From contig OX419755.1 of NCBI GenBank assembly GCA_948567375.1, positions 52,098,291-52,162,290 of the forward strand: a stretch of 64,000 nucleotides of DNA. Reading direction: 5' to 3'. Below the pieces are notes generated by a model. That model saw nothing but the letters and a program-made list of their open reading frames with translations, made no database searches and was not told the origin of the DNA. Positions 46,339-57,639 of the stretch are shown one piece after another. The stretch is from Lunularia cruciata (Eukaryota > Streptophyta > Marchantiopsida > Lunulariales > Lunulariaceae). The translations under genes were made by a program, and so were the position numbers. Each line of letters begins with the position of its first letter. Position 1 is the first letter of the stretch.

Positions 46339-49300
46339 TTTATCCTCAGGCTAGTAGTAGTATTCTGTCTCAAGCGCGAGCGCAAGAGTCCTGGGTGAGT
46401 TTTATGAATAAATTCTCCAGTGGATCAAAGCTGCCACTGCTGTGCATGTCTTTCAACATCGTGCCTGTTATCACTCCCCAATCTGGAATGACTTATCAGA
46501 ATCAAAACCACCTCTTTGATGACAAGAACTAAAGATCATACAATCCATGTTGCACCAAAGATCATCCTTATACTTCAAGTTCTTCCCACTGCTCTCGTGC
46601 TCTCCAAAGACAAATCTGCAAGCATCCTATAGCGATTCCCTTACCGCATATGGATCTGTTAACCTCGCCATTGTCAGTGAATTTAAGATTCACACTTATG
46701 AGAAGATAGCCAGTATTTAGCAGATTCACAAAGCAGAAGGACTGATAGACGACCTACCGCAGCTCATATCGAGCAAGGTACAGTCCTACACAACGAGTTA
46801 TCACCACAGCCAAACGGACTAAAGCTCTACCCGAACAAAATCCCGGCTACGGTGCTCTACACTCCGCTGTGAGTTTATTATAGTGCGGTCCACCAGAACG
46901 CGAGGGATCGTGTAAACGTGGAAATCTGGCTCTTGGGAACTGGTTAACTTCACCCATAATGATATGTTCATTCTCAATTCATTCTGTCTTCCTTTAGCTT
47001 CTTTCTCTGCTATTAGAATCAGCAATCTGCACATAGTGTGAAGTAATTTCGTAAGAAGAACAACAGCAGTACGGAGATCTTCACACATGGAATAATGTAT
47101 CTCTCTCTGTTCAATAGAAAATAATCCAGAAGTTAAAGCAGCAATCTGGTCGATGTAGTTAGTGTACAACCAGGAAGTGACTGTCTACTCAGGAAGGGGC
47201 GACGAGAACCCCCGAGGTATAGAGCCCACGATTTCATGGGCTGAATAAGAGCCGCTTCCTGTTTAGAGATCGCTGAGTCCCCTCCGAGATAGATCGAATC
47301 CCGCAAGTTGCTCCACCGCCTAATCTATGGGGTGTCTGAATTTAGACACCAGAAGAGATAAACGTGTGTATTAGGTGTCTTTTCGATTATTACCAGCACC
47401 GATTATCGGTCACGTAATTCTGAAACATGAATACATTTTGACAGAGAGGTATCAAAGCAGAGAGCTGATCAATGAGAAAATGACAGTGGAGACGGCAGAA
47501 GATCCGAATTTTCGCTCTTTAGTTGAAACAATTTAGAGTTCCGAAGTCAATGCCATCTCTTTAAAATGGCAGTCGCCATCTTACCACATGTGAAGTCAAT
47601 AGCGAACGGAAAAGCTTACCCTCGAATATGACAAACGTGAAATCCATTCTTCCAAATCTAGAATCATATTCTACTGTGATTGAGCTAGTCATTTTTGACA
47701 ATGGGAGGGCAAGCAAGTCGGGAGACCCACTCACTCCACAACAGCAGCAGCACAAGAAGGAGATTCCTTGCTTGAAGTCAGACACTTGAATTCCATGGAA
47801 TCTGAAGGAAGCTCTATCACTCCAGCAGAGCCAGGAAGTGGAGGGGATGACTCTTACTGTGGTAGGGCATGCTCTTCCTGACAGTAATGATTATGGCCCC
47901 AGCGATGGAATGGAAGGGTACTGACTTGACTTGAAAAGCCAAATCAGGGAGAACACCCTCTTCTCAAGTGGGGTCCATAACTATATTATTGGTCTAGGCC
48001 CACTTCAGATCAGATATTTTAGGTTAGGGTGTTACACACATACTTCATGATCATACTGTTTATATCGCTGGCCATAACTTAACTTATCGAATATACTCGA
48101 CATGAAGAATGCTTCTAAGAGCTATTCTAATCGTATGCTAAATATGAGTAGTAAACTATAGGGTGATTTTGTGCCTCGTGCCTTTTGGAGCAGACTATAC
48201 AGGGGACAATGATACTGTAACAAACAAAGAACTCTGTAGTTGATTCGGATTGGAAATTTGGTTATAAGATAATTATTCAATCATGTGTTTGACATACTCC
48301 GACTCTGAAAAGTGGTTGTAGTTAGGAATCTTTGCACAGGTCAATGAGGTCATGATCACTTAGTTATTTATAATGTAGATTAGACTTCATCTATCAGTTG
48401 TTCACCCAAATTGCATTTGCTTGGTGGGTTGTAATGGAGGGATAAAAACAGTGGGGAGGTGTTGCTGTTGCTGTCTAATCGAGTTCAATTGATCTGTAAG
48501 CAAACACAAAGGGTTCCTTTCGGACTCCTAATACTACGGTAGCAGAATGTGGAGTTTCAGGTTTACAAATTCAACTAAACCGGACAAGGAGATTACATTA
48601 AGCATCCTCCACACAAAATCTTATCAGTGTTTCCTGGCCCTCGAAGCTATAAAAAGATCTCAATATAATGATGTAAAGTTCTGAAGATTTGTTTAAGGTT
48701 CTTAGTCATTGGGATTATGTAGTATGATGAGTATTTGTTGATATTGTCATCTGATCTCCAGATTAATAATCAATGTCTAATAGAAAATGATAAATTTCAG
48801 TATGATATGAACCCTGTTCGCTTACATCTGTTGGATCTCTCATGATTCTTCATTATATGTAGGTTTTGGACTTTAAAGCGTTTGAATATCTTACTTTTTT
48901 TAAGTTGGTGTTTGGACTTTATGAATTTTGACGCTAAAACGGATAAGATAGATTACATGGAGCAATAAATATTTCTATGTAGAATTATCATATTTAAATG
49001 ATCCTTCTTAAGATTCCTTGAGTCCAGAGGTCTTTTGGAGTCCAAATCCGTAGTTCACTAGCTCCCAACATCTTCGAGTTTTGCCTTATTCCGGTTCTCT
49101 AACAAACGGATCTTTCCTCTTCTTATACTCTACATGATTTTTCTTTTTAGAAAGTTTGGTTTTCTTGACAAATTCTAAACTAAATCATAAGTATGTGGCT
49201 CCAAATTGATTGGAAATAAATACATTAAGAATAAAATAAATACATTACCCCCCCCCCCCCCCCCCCCCCCCTTTTTAATTTCTCTTATATGTCAAAAATT

Positions 49301-50064
49301 TATAAAGATGAAAAATCAGTTGATCATGACACATATTTTAGACTTATCAAAATTAAAAAAACACAACATATTTTCTATGTATGTATAAATAAAACCTAAA
49401 GAGTACAGATAATTTATTAAATCTTAATTTGAAAGTAGTGAGCTACACTATGCACAAAGTACCAAGTACCAGGCAGATGCACCATGAATTAGTAAAGTAT
49501 TGCCAAGTGATAAGTTGAAATGTGTCAAATTAAATACTAAGGATTAAATATTTGTTTCATATTATCTATGGATTTGACATTTAATATTGACTCAAGGCAA
49601 TCCTATGTTATGGTTTTTATAAAACATGTGATACTATAAGAAAATTTATTATGTTTATTTTGGTAACTTACAATCTATAGTATATTTAAAAGTTTGAAGT
49701 ATAGAACGTGTGATACTATAAAATTTATTATATTTAAATTAAATTTTTTTTTGTGTTATTATGTTTATGTTTTTAAAATTTTGATGTGGTGTTAGGAAGC
49801 TCTTCAAAACTTAGTATCCAATGGCATCAAAATTAAGGAGGTAGATCCCCGATGATCTATCTCCAAATTATACATTATAAATTATTAACAAATAAACATT
49901 TTTCCATTCTAGAAATTTGAAATATAAATTTTTGAATGGTAAATTATTTGTTGTGGCATTAGAAAGCTTGTTGGATATTGCATCCAATGCACAATTGTTT
50001 GAGGTTGTTTCAAGATGCTCTTGAATTTGGTTTCAAATGAAATCAAAATCATATAAAATAGAAT
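46339..50064. other. 3' UTR, intergenic DNA and possible old retroelement end
   Basis: After the probable 3' UTR there is no recognised gene. A 116-codon minus-strand frame (47169-46819) is helix-rich but lacks ATG and signature. Around 47443 an LTR-like end (TTTTGACA) is followed by AGGTATCAAAGCAGAG, which resembles a tRNA-Met primer site; an old LTR remnant is possible. From 48 kb the DNA is AT-rich. Confidence 0.35.
49248..49271 (+). repeat. Poly(C) run of 24
   Basis: Twenty-four consecutive C bases followed by five T. The length may be uncertain because homopolymers are error-prone. Confidence 0.9.
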
Positions 50065-50069
50065 ACAAT

Positions 50070-50508
50070 TGCAACAATATGGAGATTAGCGACAAAGTTA
50101 GTAGGGCTTACGAAGTAGCAAATAAGACAAATTAGCCTAGAATATTCTAAAAGTATCTAGAAACCTTCTTGGGAAGCTTCCTGGCTAGTTTAGCTTGCAA
50201 CTTAAGTAAGTAGCTTCTAGAAGGGAGCTTCTAGAAGGTTCCAACTAGCTTAGCTTGCATGCCAAGTAAGCAACTTCTAGAAGGAAGCTTCTTGAGAAGC
50301 TTCCTCAAGAAGCTTCCTAATTAACTTGGCTTGCACTCCAAGAAAGTGGCTCAAGGAAACTTCTTGAGAAACTTCTCAAAAGCCTTGTATGATCCTTATA
50401 AATACAAGAGCCGAAGCTCATGCTAGGCATTTGGAGTTTTCCTACATTCAAATGTCCCAATATGAGTTTCCATTCTCCTATTTCTCTCCTTGGTCTTGGT
50501 CTTTTACA
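50070..50508 (+). repeat. 5' LTR of the Ty3 element
   Basis: Starts TGCAACAATATGGAG and ends TTTTACA. TATAAATA lies at 50397-50404. Upstream (50140-50375) are many GAA/TTC units, e.g. GAATATTC at 50140 and TTCTAGAAGGTTC at 50229-50241. Confidence 0.95.
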
Positions 50509-50509
50509 T

Positions 50510-50521
50510 TGGTATCAGAGC
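50510..50521 (+). promoter_or_regulatory. Primer-binding site for initiator tRNA-Met
   Basis: TGGTATCAGAGC lies one base after the LTR end and is the standard complement to the 3' end of plant initiator tRNA-Met. Confidence 0.92.
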
Positions 50522-50778
50522 AGGAATGGATGGATGGAATTTATGGACCACCAAATCCACTTCCGCCAAACCATTGGGATTTTCATGTCAAGATATTACC
50601 CAAACATCATTTCACCCAATTCATCACCTCACGTTTTGGGCAGAATTTTTTGCATATGATCACCTTGTCTGAGGAACCCTTCAGACTTCCGGTTGTAACT
50701 TATGGAGAACGGTGGACATGTTGCATCTATGTGTTAATCAATTAGATAAATTGGGAGTAGTGGGATAAAGTAGTAGCT

Positions 50779-51612
50779 ATGGCAGCAATATCGAACATTA
50801 TCCTTACGATGCAACAACAAATTGAGCACCTTACTCGATTGTTGGATGAACAAGAGCAGCAACGACAAGAACATATAGAGAGAGCACCAATTCAAGATAG
50901 AGAAGATCACATCCGATTTCCAAAACCCAAGGTGTTTGAAGGCAAAAATCTTTTAGGATTTCAGTGGAGAATTTTGTGTTTGACTTTGAACGTTACTTTG
51001 AAGCCACCAATCTTCAAGATGAATGAAAACAGATTCTAATTTTGACATGGATAGAATTCAAAGATGCAGTACTTGGTCGATTTCAAACTATAAATGCCAT
51101 CCAAGCTGCACAAAATAAACTGGCAGAGTTGAAGCAGATTGGCTCTATAAGGAGCTACATCACACAATTTCAAAATATCATTATGCAAATTATAGATATA
51201 CAAGAAGGTGAAGTTCTGGATCAATTTGTGCGGGGATTGAAGGCACAAACCAAATTGGAGGTGACCATGCGAGAACCACAAAACATAGAAGAAGTCATGC
51301 AATTGGTTGAGCGCTTTGATTCCTTGGTTGTGAGAACTTGGTCTTGACCTTGACCTACACAAAGCCTACCAGTACACTACGCACGGGTGGAGGAACCAAC
51401 ACCAATGGAGATTGATGGTATCCAACGGAGACCACTTGGTACAATGGATAGAGAAAGATTGTGACAAAATGGAGGTTGTTTTTATTGTTGCCAAGTTAGA
51501 CATTGCATTGTTGAATGTCCACTTAGGAATGAGCAACCTCAACAAGTTGCCTAGATGGAGTTTGTGGAATAGAATGATCAAGGAAACAAGGAATCCCAGT
51601 AGGAGATTTTGA
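50779..51612 (+). pseudogene. Ty3 gag with CCHC zinc knuckle, frameshifted
   Basis: A first frame (50779-51039) has a Q/E-rich coiled start (QQIEHLTRLLDEQEQQRQEH) and FPKPKVFEGKN. After a stop and shift, 51042-51347 continues with WIEFKDAVLGRFQ and GEVLDQFVRGLKAQTK, typical of Ty3 gag. In another frame 51477-51518 encodes an intact C-x2-C-x4-H-x4-C knuckle (CFYCCQVRHCIVEC). At least two frame changes are needed. Confidence 0.8.
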
Positions 51613-51628
51613 GCCGCCTATTGGGAGC

Positions 51629-51985
51629 TTGATTAGTTCTAATGGGATTGAAATCTCAACCTATGCAAGTTTTCTTCACTTGCAAGGTATGATATCTAAT
51701 TGGGGTTGTAGGATTTTGGTTGATTCTGGAATTTCAAAGAATTGCATGTTTATGCAAGTAGCAAAGGAGTTGGGTATTCCTATCAAGCCAGTGAATGGAA
51801 ATAGATTGATTATGGCGGATGGTAGAAAGGGTTCTGCATTCCGTACCTCACATCTTGTTACTTTTAGGATTGGGAAGGAGTATTTAGAGTGCATGAGGTT
51901 TGTAGTGGCACCTCTACACTATGATGTCATTCTAGGACTACCTTGGCTTGAATGTCATAAGGTTCAATTTGATTGGACCCAATGA
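51629..51985 (+). pseudogene. Ty3 aspartic protease domain
   Basis: 118 open codons with the retropepsin start ILVDSGISKNCMF (active-site D-S-G) and the later DVILGLPWLECHKVQFDW block conserved in plant Ty3 elements. It is followed by TGA and frame changes. Confidence 0.82.
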
Positions 51986-52071
51986 TAAATTCAAGTACAA
52001 CACCAAGGTAGGAATTTCCGATTAGGTTGTTTGGCACCTTTGAGTAAGACACTTAAGAATAGTTAGTCACA

Positions 52072-52245
52072 AGATGGGAAGTTTGCTGAGAAGGTAGCCA
52101 TAGAGCATGCCTTGAAGGGAGAGGAGCTCCAAGATGGGAAGTTTGCCAAGAAGGCAACCATGGAGCAAGGTTTGAAGTGAAGTGAGTCCCTAGATGGGAA
52201 GTTTGTTAGTGAAGCAGCCATAGAGCAAGCTTTGGAGGAAGATAG
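52072..52245 (+). repeat. 60-bp tandem repeat, three units, coding (20 aa each)
   Basis: Units start AGATGGGAAGTTTG at exactly 52072, 52132 and 52192. Translated they give DGKFAEK.AIEHALKGEEL-type repeats; the second unit carries a TGA. It sits in the linker between protease and reverse transcriptase. Confidence 0.92.
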
Positions 52246-53129
52246 GTTTGTTTTTGTGGTGTGAATCAAACCAATTGCACAAGGACAATCTGAGGAGAGC
52301 CAAGAGCCTCATCAAGCAATGATTGATCAGATAGTTTAGGAGTTTGCAGATGTGTTTTTGGATGATCTGCCAAAGGGATTACCCTCCAATAGTGGTATGC
52401 CCTTTGAGATTGAGTTATCGCTAGGGAGTACTCCAATGAGTAGTGTGGTGCCCACATTTTTTGTTTATTTTTTTGTTTATTAGCATTTGGGAGAAGAAGT
52501 AAACAAAGAAAGTTGAATAGCAAAAGAAGGAATGGACGGGAGTAACTTTGGAGGAAATCCAAAGAAGTCAAGATCAGATCCGATGATGGAGGTACTCAAG
52601 AGAGGGGTACAAAGAAAGAAGTCCGAAGAGCATAGTCTTTGAATCGGGAAGTGAAGGCCGATACAAAGACCATCTAACAACCTTGGTACGTGGCAAGAAA
52701 GTACACTTCAAGAAATAGCAGAGGCAGAAGAAGCATGTCTTGACAATGACAGGACATCAACACGTAGAAGAAGTGGAAGTCAATTTTGAAATTGACTAAA
52801 GAATGACTGCAATTTGGAGTAATATAAAATTGCAATTGTGCAAGGACAAGTTGAATATGTCAAGTAGATTTCCAATCCCTTTGAGTAGTCGTCCTGCAGT
52901 AATGCATGTTAGGAAGCCAATTGAGAGTGAAATTTTCCAAAATCTAGAAGGGATTAGAGTGTCTCATCCAAGAGAAGGAATAGTTTTCTAGTGCCGAAGA
53001 ACAAGAGAGCAGATCATGGCAAAGAAGGTCACAAATGCTTTGGCAGTGCAAAGTTCACAATTTGTAGGTTAGACGTCATAGCAAGAATTGAAGTCTTGAA
53101 CAGACTTCATATTAACTTTTTAGCATGGA

Positions 53130-53690
53130 ATTGGAATTTCAGTTTTCCCAAGAGTCATGGCAGAGATAGCTGCCAGTAATTGTGAGGAAGGCCCCAAAGT
53201 CGAGGGGAAGAAAGGAAATCCTGCTCGATGGATTGAGTCGGATTGGAAGTTAGTGTTGGGGAAGGAAGCAGGAGAACCAACGGGGATCACCTTCTATTGG
53301 AAGTGTGATGCTACAAAGGAGACAGCGGAGATCTGAAATTTGTTCTTTGCTCCGCGTACAACAAATGGTTATAAGGTGGAGTCCTATCGGGACCCGATTA
53401 AACAAAGTATCATGGGGATGATAATGGCCATGTTCAAACCAGAACAAATGACTTACATGAACATGCAGCAGGCGGTCTTTTTCCACCAGATGTTTGCAGG
53501 AGTGAAGGTGAACTGGGTAAAGTGCTTTCACCAACAAATGAGGCAGATGGTAGTCAATTGGAGGATAGGTTTGCCTCCACATTATTTCACACCGTTTGTA
53601 GCACACTTCTACTTTGGGTTGAACTTGTTGACAGCAAAGGAGAGGCGTTGCATGGTGTGCATTTCCATCCTAATTTGAGACGGGAGGTGG
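53130..53690 (+). pseudogene. Unrecognised helical domain encoded in the nested insertion
   Basis: An open stretch from about 53180 reads through a W-rich segment (ARWIESDWKLVLG, GITFYWKCDA), one stop at about 53336, then 112 codons with QSIMGMIMAMFKPEQMTYMN and WRIGLPPHYFTPFVAHFYF. I cannot name the family; the lone stop suggests a decayed longer frame. It may be the N-terminal domain of the coiled-coil protein downstream. Confidence 0.45.
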
Positions 53691-53924
53691 ATGAAGAAGC
53701 AACAATATATGGCACACCTGCAAGCCAGTGATGATCACTGCTTGAGGACGGGACAATGGAAGATGGAAGAAGTCACAAGTCCAAAGAAGAAGAAGCGCAG
53801 TAAACCTGAAGACACAAGGTCACCTCTAGCACAAAGGAAGACCCGAAGACTGGTTCTACCAAGTAAGAAGATGGTGAGAGAAGCACCATTGGAAACCGAG
53901 TCTGAAAGGGAGATAGAGTCTTGA
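53691..53924 (+). pseudogene. Basic/acidic linker with NLS-like motif in the nested insertion
   Basis: 77 codons including SPKKKKRSKPED, a classic monopartite nuclear-localisation-like run, followed by alternating acidic and basic residues; it ends in TGA. It is collinear with the preceding and following fragments, so probably part of the same original protein. Confidence 0.4.
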
Positions 53925-54298
53925 GGAAAGGACTCAAAAGAAGATGAACTCACTTTACAAAGTGAGGAATCTGGAAGTGAGAGTGAGGGGGAACACAAGG
54001 TTCAGCAATCGGTCAGAGTGAGTAAAGCTTGTCATGCAATGATTGACAGTGTACTCGGAAAGAAGAATCATTGCATAGCCCTGGTTGTGGAAGAGAAGGG
54101 GGCTGAAAGATGGAAGGAGTACCCTGCGAGGCCGAGTTCAGTAGGTAAGGAAGAAGGAAGCTTGGAAGTAGTGTCTCTGAAGATACAAAGATCATGACTT
54201 TGGTAGAAGGAGCCAATGGAAAAGGTGAAGTACAAAGACGAGGCCAAAGACGAAGAGAACTATGACGGAATACAATATCTATCGAAGGTTGTCACTCC

Positions 54299-55409
54299 TT
54301 GTTGGAATTGTTGAAGGAGCATCAGAAGGTAATTCCCCAAGATCGTATGAAGGTGACAAATGAGTTGCAGGTGGTTAAGTATCTGCTTGTTGATGTGAAG
54401 GGTTTGCAAGAGCAAGTAGTCCAAAGAGATGAGGAAGTTGAAGAACTTCAGGTGGATGTAGTCTTGAAGAAGAAGACTTTCAAGAAGTTGCAAGAGAGTT
54501 TTGAGTCAAGAGGTAAGGAACTGCAGAAGCAAGTCAAAGAATTGAAAGAGCATGCAATGTTGCTGACCAAGATGAAAGAGGAGGTCAGTGATGTGCGCAT
54601 CGAGAGTATACTCTCGATACGCACATCATTGACCTATGAATGCGACGGCCACAATAATGGAGCAAGAGTTGGAAAACTTGAGGAAGAGTGCAGCCGGGAA
54701 GGATCAAGCATGGCAAAGAGAGTTGGCAGTCAGGCATCAAGAAGAAGAAAGATTGCACAAGCTAGTACAAAGTGCTAAGTTACAAAGTTCACAATATGCG
54801 GAGGAGGAGAAGATGCTTGCTGCTGAGTACAAAGATGAGTTGAAGTTGTACCGCAAAGAGTTGAAGGCAGAGCAATCTCAAGGTTATGAGTCAAAATTAG
54901 TAGGAGAAGTTGCAAGAAAGTTGCAAGTAATCTTGAGCACAGAGGCTGAAGGGAGATTGGAAGAAGCACGTCTACATGAGTTAAAGTTGCTTGTGCAGGA
55001 AACTCGGAAGAGAAAAGCCAAAGATGTGGATATGAACACTTTGCTGATCCGATTAAGGGAGCGAGTAGATCGGAAGATGTTAGAAGTAGGAGACAATGTC
55101 AATCTCAGATTAGATTTAGTCAAGTCAGAGTTAGAGCAAATCAAGAGTAGTGTGACAAAGGAGAGGAAGTCCGATGTTGTAGAAGTAGGAATTCAAGTGT
55201 CATCAAACTTATTATTAGAGACATTAGAGAAGAGTGGGTCAGGAGATAAGGAAGTAGATAGATTACCCATGAGCTTAATTGTAGTTCCTAGTGAAGAAGT
55301 AGTAGAAATAGTGAAGAATTTGGTAGTTTTAGATATACCCAAAGAAGGAGAAGTAGTAGGAAGATCATCAAGTTTGAAAGCTAATGAAGAGGTGGACATT
55401 GGATTGTAG
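54299..55409 (+). pseudogene. Long coiled-coil protein in the nested insertion, broken by a hairpin insertion
   Basis: Two frames, 54299-54607 and 54636-55409, form one continuous coiled coil (heptad-like runs such as LQEQVVQRDEEVEELQ and KELQKQVKELKEHAMLL, then QELENLRKSAAGK and KLYRKELKAEQ). They are out of phase by the 28 bases 54608-54635, which are exactly the loop plus second arm of a hairpin. The downstream part ends at TAG 55407-55409. No cysteine/histidine finger or catalytic motif was seen, so the function is unknown. Confidence 0.6.
54582..54635. repeat. Hairpin, 26-nt arms, 2-nt loop
   Basis: AGGTCAGTGATGTGCGCATC... at 54582-54607 faces its reverse complement at 54610-54635 with two mismatches; spacer AT. 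Confidence 0.95.
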
Positions 55410-56211
55410 TAGAAATAGATTGAGATTTGAAGAGGCAGATTTAAAGAGGTGGATTGTTAGTTTGGATCTATAGGTAGGAAGAGGTGTTAGGAAGCGGTAT
55501 AGTAGGAAGAACTATTGTTTGCTTCACTATTTAAGAGTGGCATTCGCAAAGAGTTGTTGTTTAGTATTCATATTTCTGAAGATAAATAAAGCGAAGTGCT
55601 GTTTTTAGTGCTCGTTGCTTGAGCTTAATTCTGAGTGTCAATTCTATGTTTGTGTTTGTGAGTGTGTGGAGAATTTCAAAGTGCAAGTCAGTGTGCTTGT
55701 TGGATGTTGGATTCCGTAGCCTTGATCTTCATTCTGTGTGTGTGATCCTGAGTGAAGTGCAATCGGAGCAATGCCTTGACATATCTGAGAGGAATTGTAG
55801 TGTTGGTAGTATTCTGCATTTGTGAGTGCAGCATGAAGTTGATGTGAAGCAATTCTGATCAAGGAAGTTGTGCCTTCAGTGGAGTGGTGGAACATAATTT
55901 TGAGACAAAGTTATTTTCACAATGAAGTACCGGCTTTGGGAGAATCTGAATCATCACAATCAAGAATTTTTTGGATAGAATTTGCTATGTTGTGATTATG
56001 GGTGTGTGTGTTTGTGACAAGTTGTCAAGATTGTGAGCTTGTTACTCTCTTCTGGGTGTAGTTTCTACCTGAGAGATTAAAGATGCAACCAAGAAGAACT
56101 AAATTGTTACTTTGCTTTGTATTTGGACATTTCTGACCAATATCTCTACGGGAATGAACTTTACTTACCTGATTACCGCAAAAGTGATATTTGCCGGGTT
56201 GTCACAAGTAG

Positions 56212-56870
56212 ACCAATCTATAGGCTCTCACCAAAGGAGTTGGAGGAGTTGCAAACAACACTTACGGAGTTGTTGGAGAAGGACTTCATACAACATAGTA
56301 CCTCTCCTTGGGAAGCACCAATACTATTTGTTCCAAAGAAGGATGGAGGACTTCATTTCTATATTGATTATTGTAGGCTCAATAAGCAAACCATGAAGAA
56401 TGCATATCCCTTGCCTTAGATTGATGGCTTGCTTGATCAGTTGAGTGGAGCACAATACTGTTCCAAACTGGATCTTTGCAGTGGCTATTGACAAATCCCC
56501 ATTGATAGCGAGGATGTGCAAAATACTGCCTTTCACACAAGGTATGGGCATTTTGAGTGGAAAGTACTACCTTTTTGGCTCACTAATGCTCTAGCGGTCT
56601 TCATGAATCAGATGCATTGGGTGTTAGATGAACTGTTAATTTGGTATGTGGTGGTGTTCTTGGATGATATCTTAATCTATAGCAAGACACAGGTAGAACA
56701 CATGAATCACGTAAAAAGAAGTCCTAAGACGACTACGACAATGGAAATTTTACTACAAGAAGTTGAAGTGTGCCTTTTGGCAAAAGGCAGTTATCTTCTT
56801 GGGTCACAAGATCTCATGAGAGGGGATCAAGATGGAAGAGGAGAAAATCAAGGCCATTACTAATTGGCCT
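56212..56870 (+). pseudogene. Ty3 reverse transcriptase, with stops
   Basis: Resumes after the nested insertion with [28 protein letters not shown] and [17 protein letters not shown], a TAG, then LDQLSGAQY, YGHFEWKVLPFWLTNA and the catalytic FLDD (56657-56668) in VVVFLDDILIYS. The frame shifts again near 56720-56830. Confidence 0.9.
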
Positions 56871-57470
56871 ACTCCAAAGGATGCTATAGAAGTACGGGCA
56901 TTTAATGGATTGGCCAATTTTTACCAACGGTTCATTCATTATTATGATCATGTGGCTGCACCATTGACTGACCTCATGGGGAAGAACTTGAGCTTCCAAT
57001 GGACCACCAAGCACAAAGAAGCATTCTAGAAGCTGAAACATATGGTGTCTTCAAGGCCCATCCTTCAACCGTATGATCCTCAGCTACCCTATGTGGTTGA
57101 TTTTGATGCTTCTAACTTTGCAATTAGAGCCGTGCTGCAACAAGAATTCCAAGATGGACTACATCCCATTGTCTTTGTGTCTCACCAACTAAATATGGCT
57201 GAAAGAAATTACTTTGCTCAAGACCAAGAACAACTTGCAATGGTATATGCCACCAAGGTATGGAGGCATTATCTCTTGGGGAAACAAGTGATCATGCAAA
57301 TTGATCACAAACCATTGTTGCAGACCTTACACTTGGAACACATGAAGAGTCGACATCATCAATGGGAGGAACAACTCCAATCTTTTGACATCAAATTTGA
57401 GTACAAACCAGGTTGGTTCCATGTCATCCCTGATGCTCTATCATGGCGACCTGATTTGAAGTCTCTTCCT
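56832..57470 (+). pseudogene. Ty3 RT thumb/connection and RNase H
   Basis: EEEKIKAITNWPTPKDAIEV and FNGLANFYQRFI mark the RT connection; after a TAG at about 57027 RNase H follows with VVDFDASNFAIRAVLQQE, ERNYFAQDQEQLAMVYA and the IDHKPLL block, ending at HVIPDALSWRPD. Confidence 0.88.
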
Positions 57471-57639
57471 CTCATCACGGCAACAATTACAATGGTGTCA
57501 ATTGACTCCAAGGTCCAAAATAAGTTTTGGTCAGTGCTACAACAAGATCCCTTTTTCCAAATGGTACATGGTCATCTTACAACATGTGACAAGGATTACA
57601 ATACCTTCTCCTTCAAGGAAGGCCTTTTATTCCATGAGG

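Larger units (their letters stand above)
52439..56211 (+). mobile_element. Nested 3.76-kb insertion with 5-bp TSD and TG...CA ends
   Basis: The Ty3 polyprotein stops after ...GSTPMS and resumes with [14 protein letters not shown]. Precisely there, AGTAG occurs at 52439-52443 and 56207-56211. The inserted DNA is 52444-56206, starting TGTGGTGCCCAC and ending GGGTTGTCACA. The 5-bp duplication and TG/CA ends fit integrase-mediated LTR-element insertion. The 3' ~800 bp look LTR-like (CTATTTAAG near 55530, AATAAAG near 55590), but the 5' end is not a copy of it, nor are there convincing inverted repeats. Inside are fragments of an unrecognised protein and no polymerase. Confidence 0.8.

Noticed and set aside
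47280-47330. GATCGAATCCCGC as a tRNA T arm
   Set aside because: No acceptor stem, D arm or anticodon arm at the correct spacing.
49248-49271. Poly(C) run as a functional element
   Set aside because: A lone homopolymer in AT-rich DNA; slippage or sequencing error explains it.
52444-56206. Nested insertion as a DNA transposon with inverted ends
   Set aside because: TGTG...CACA is the only terminal complementarity; inner bases do not pair, and the 5-bp duplication with TG/CA ends fits an LTR-type insertion better.
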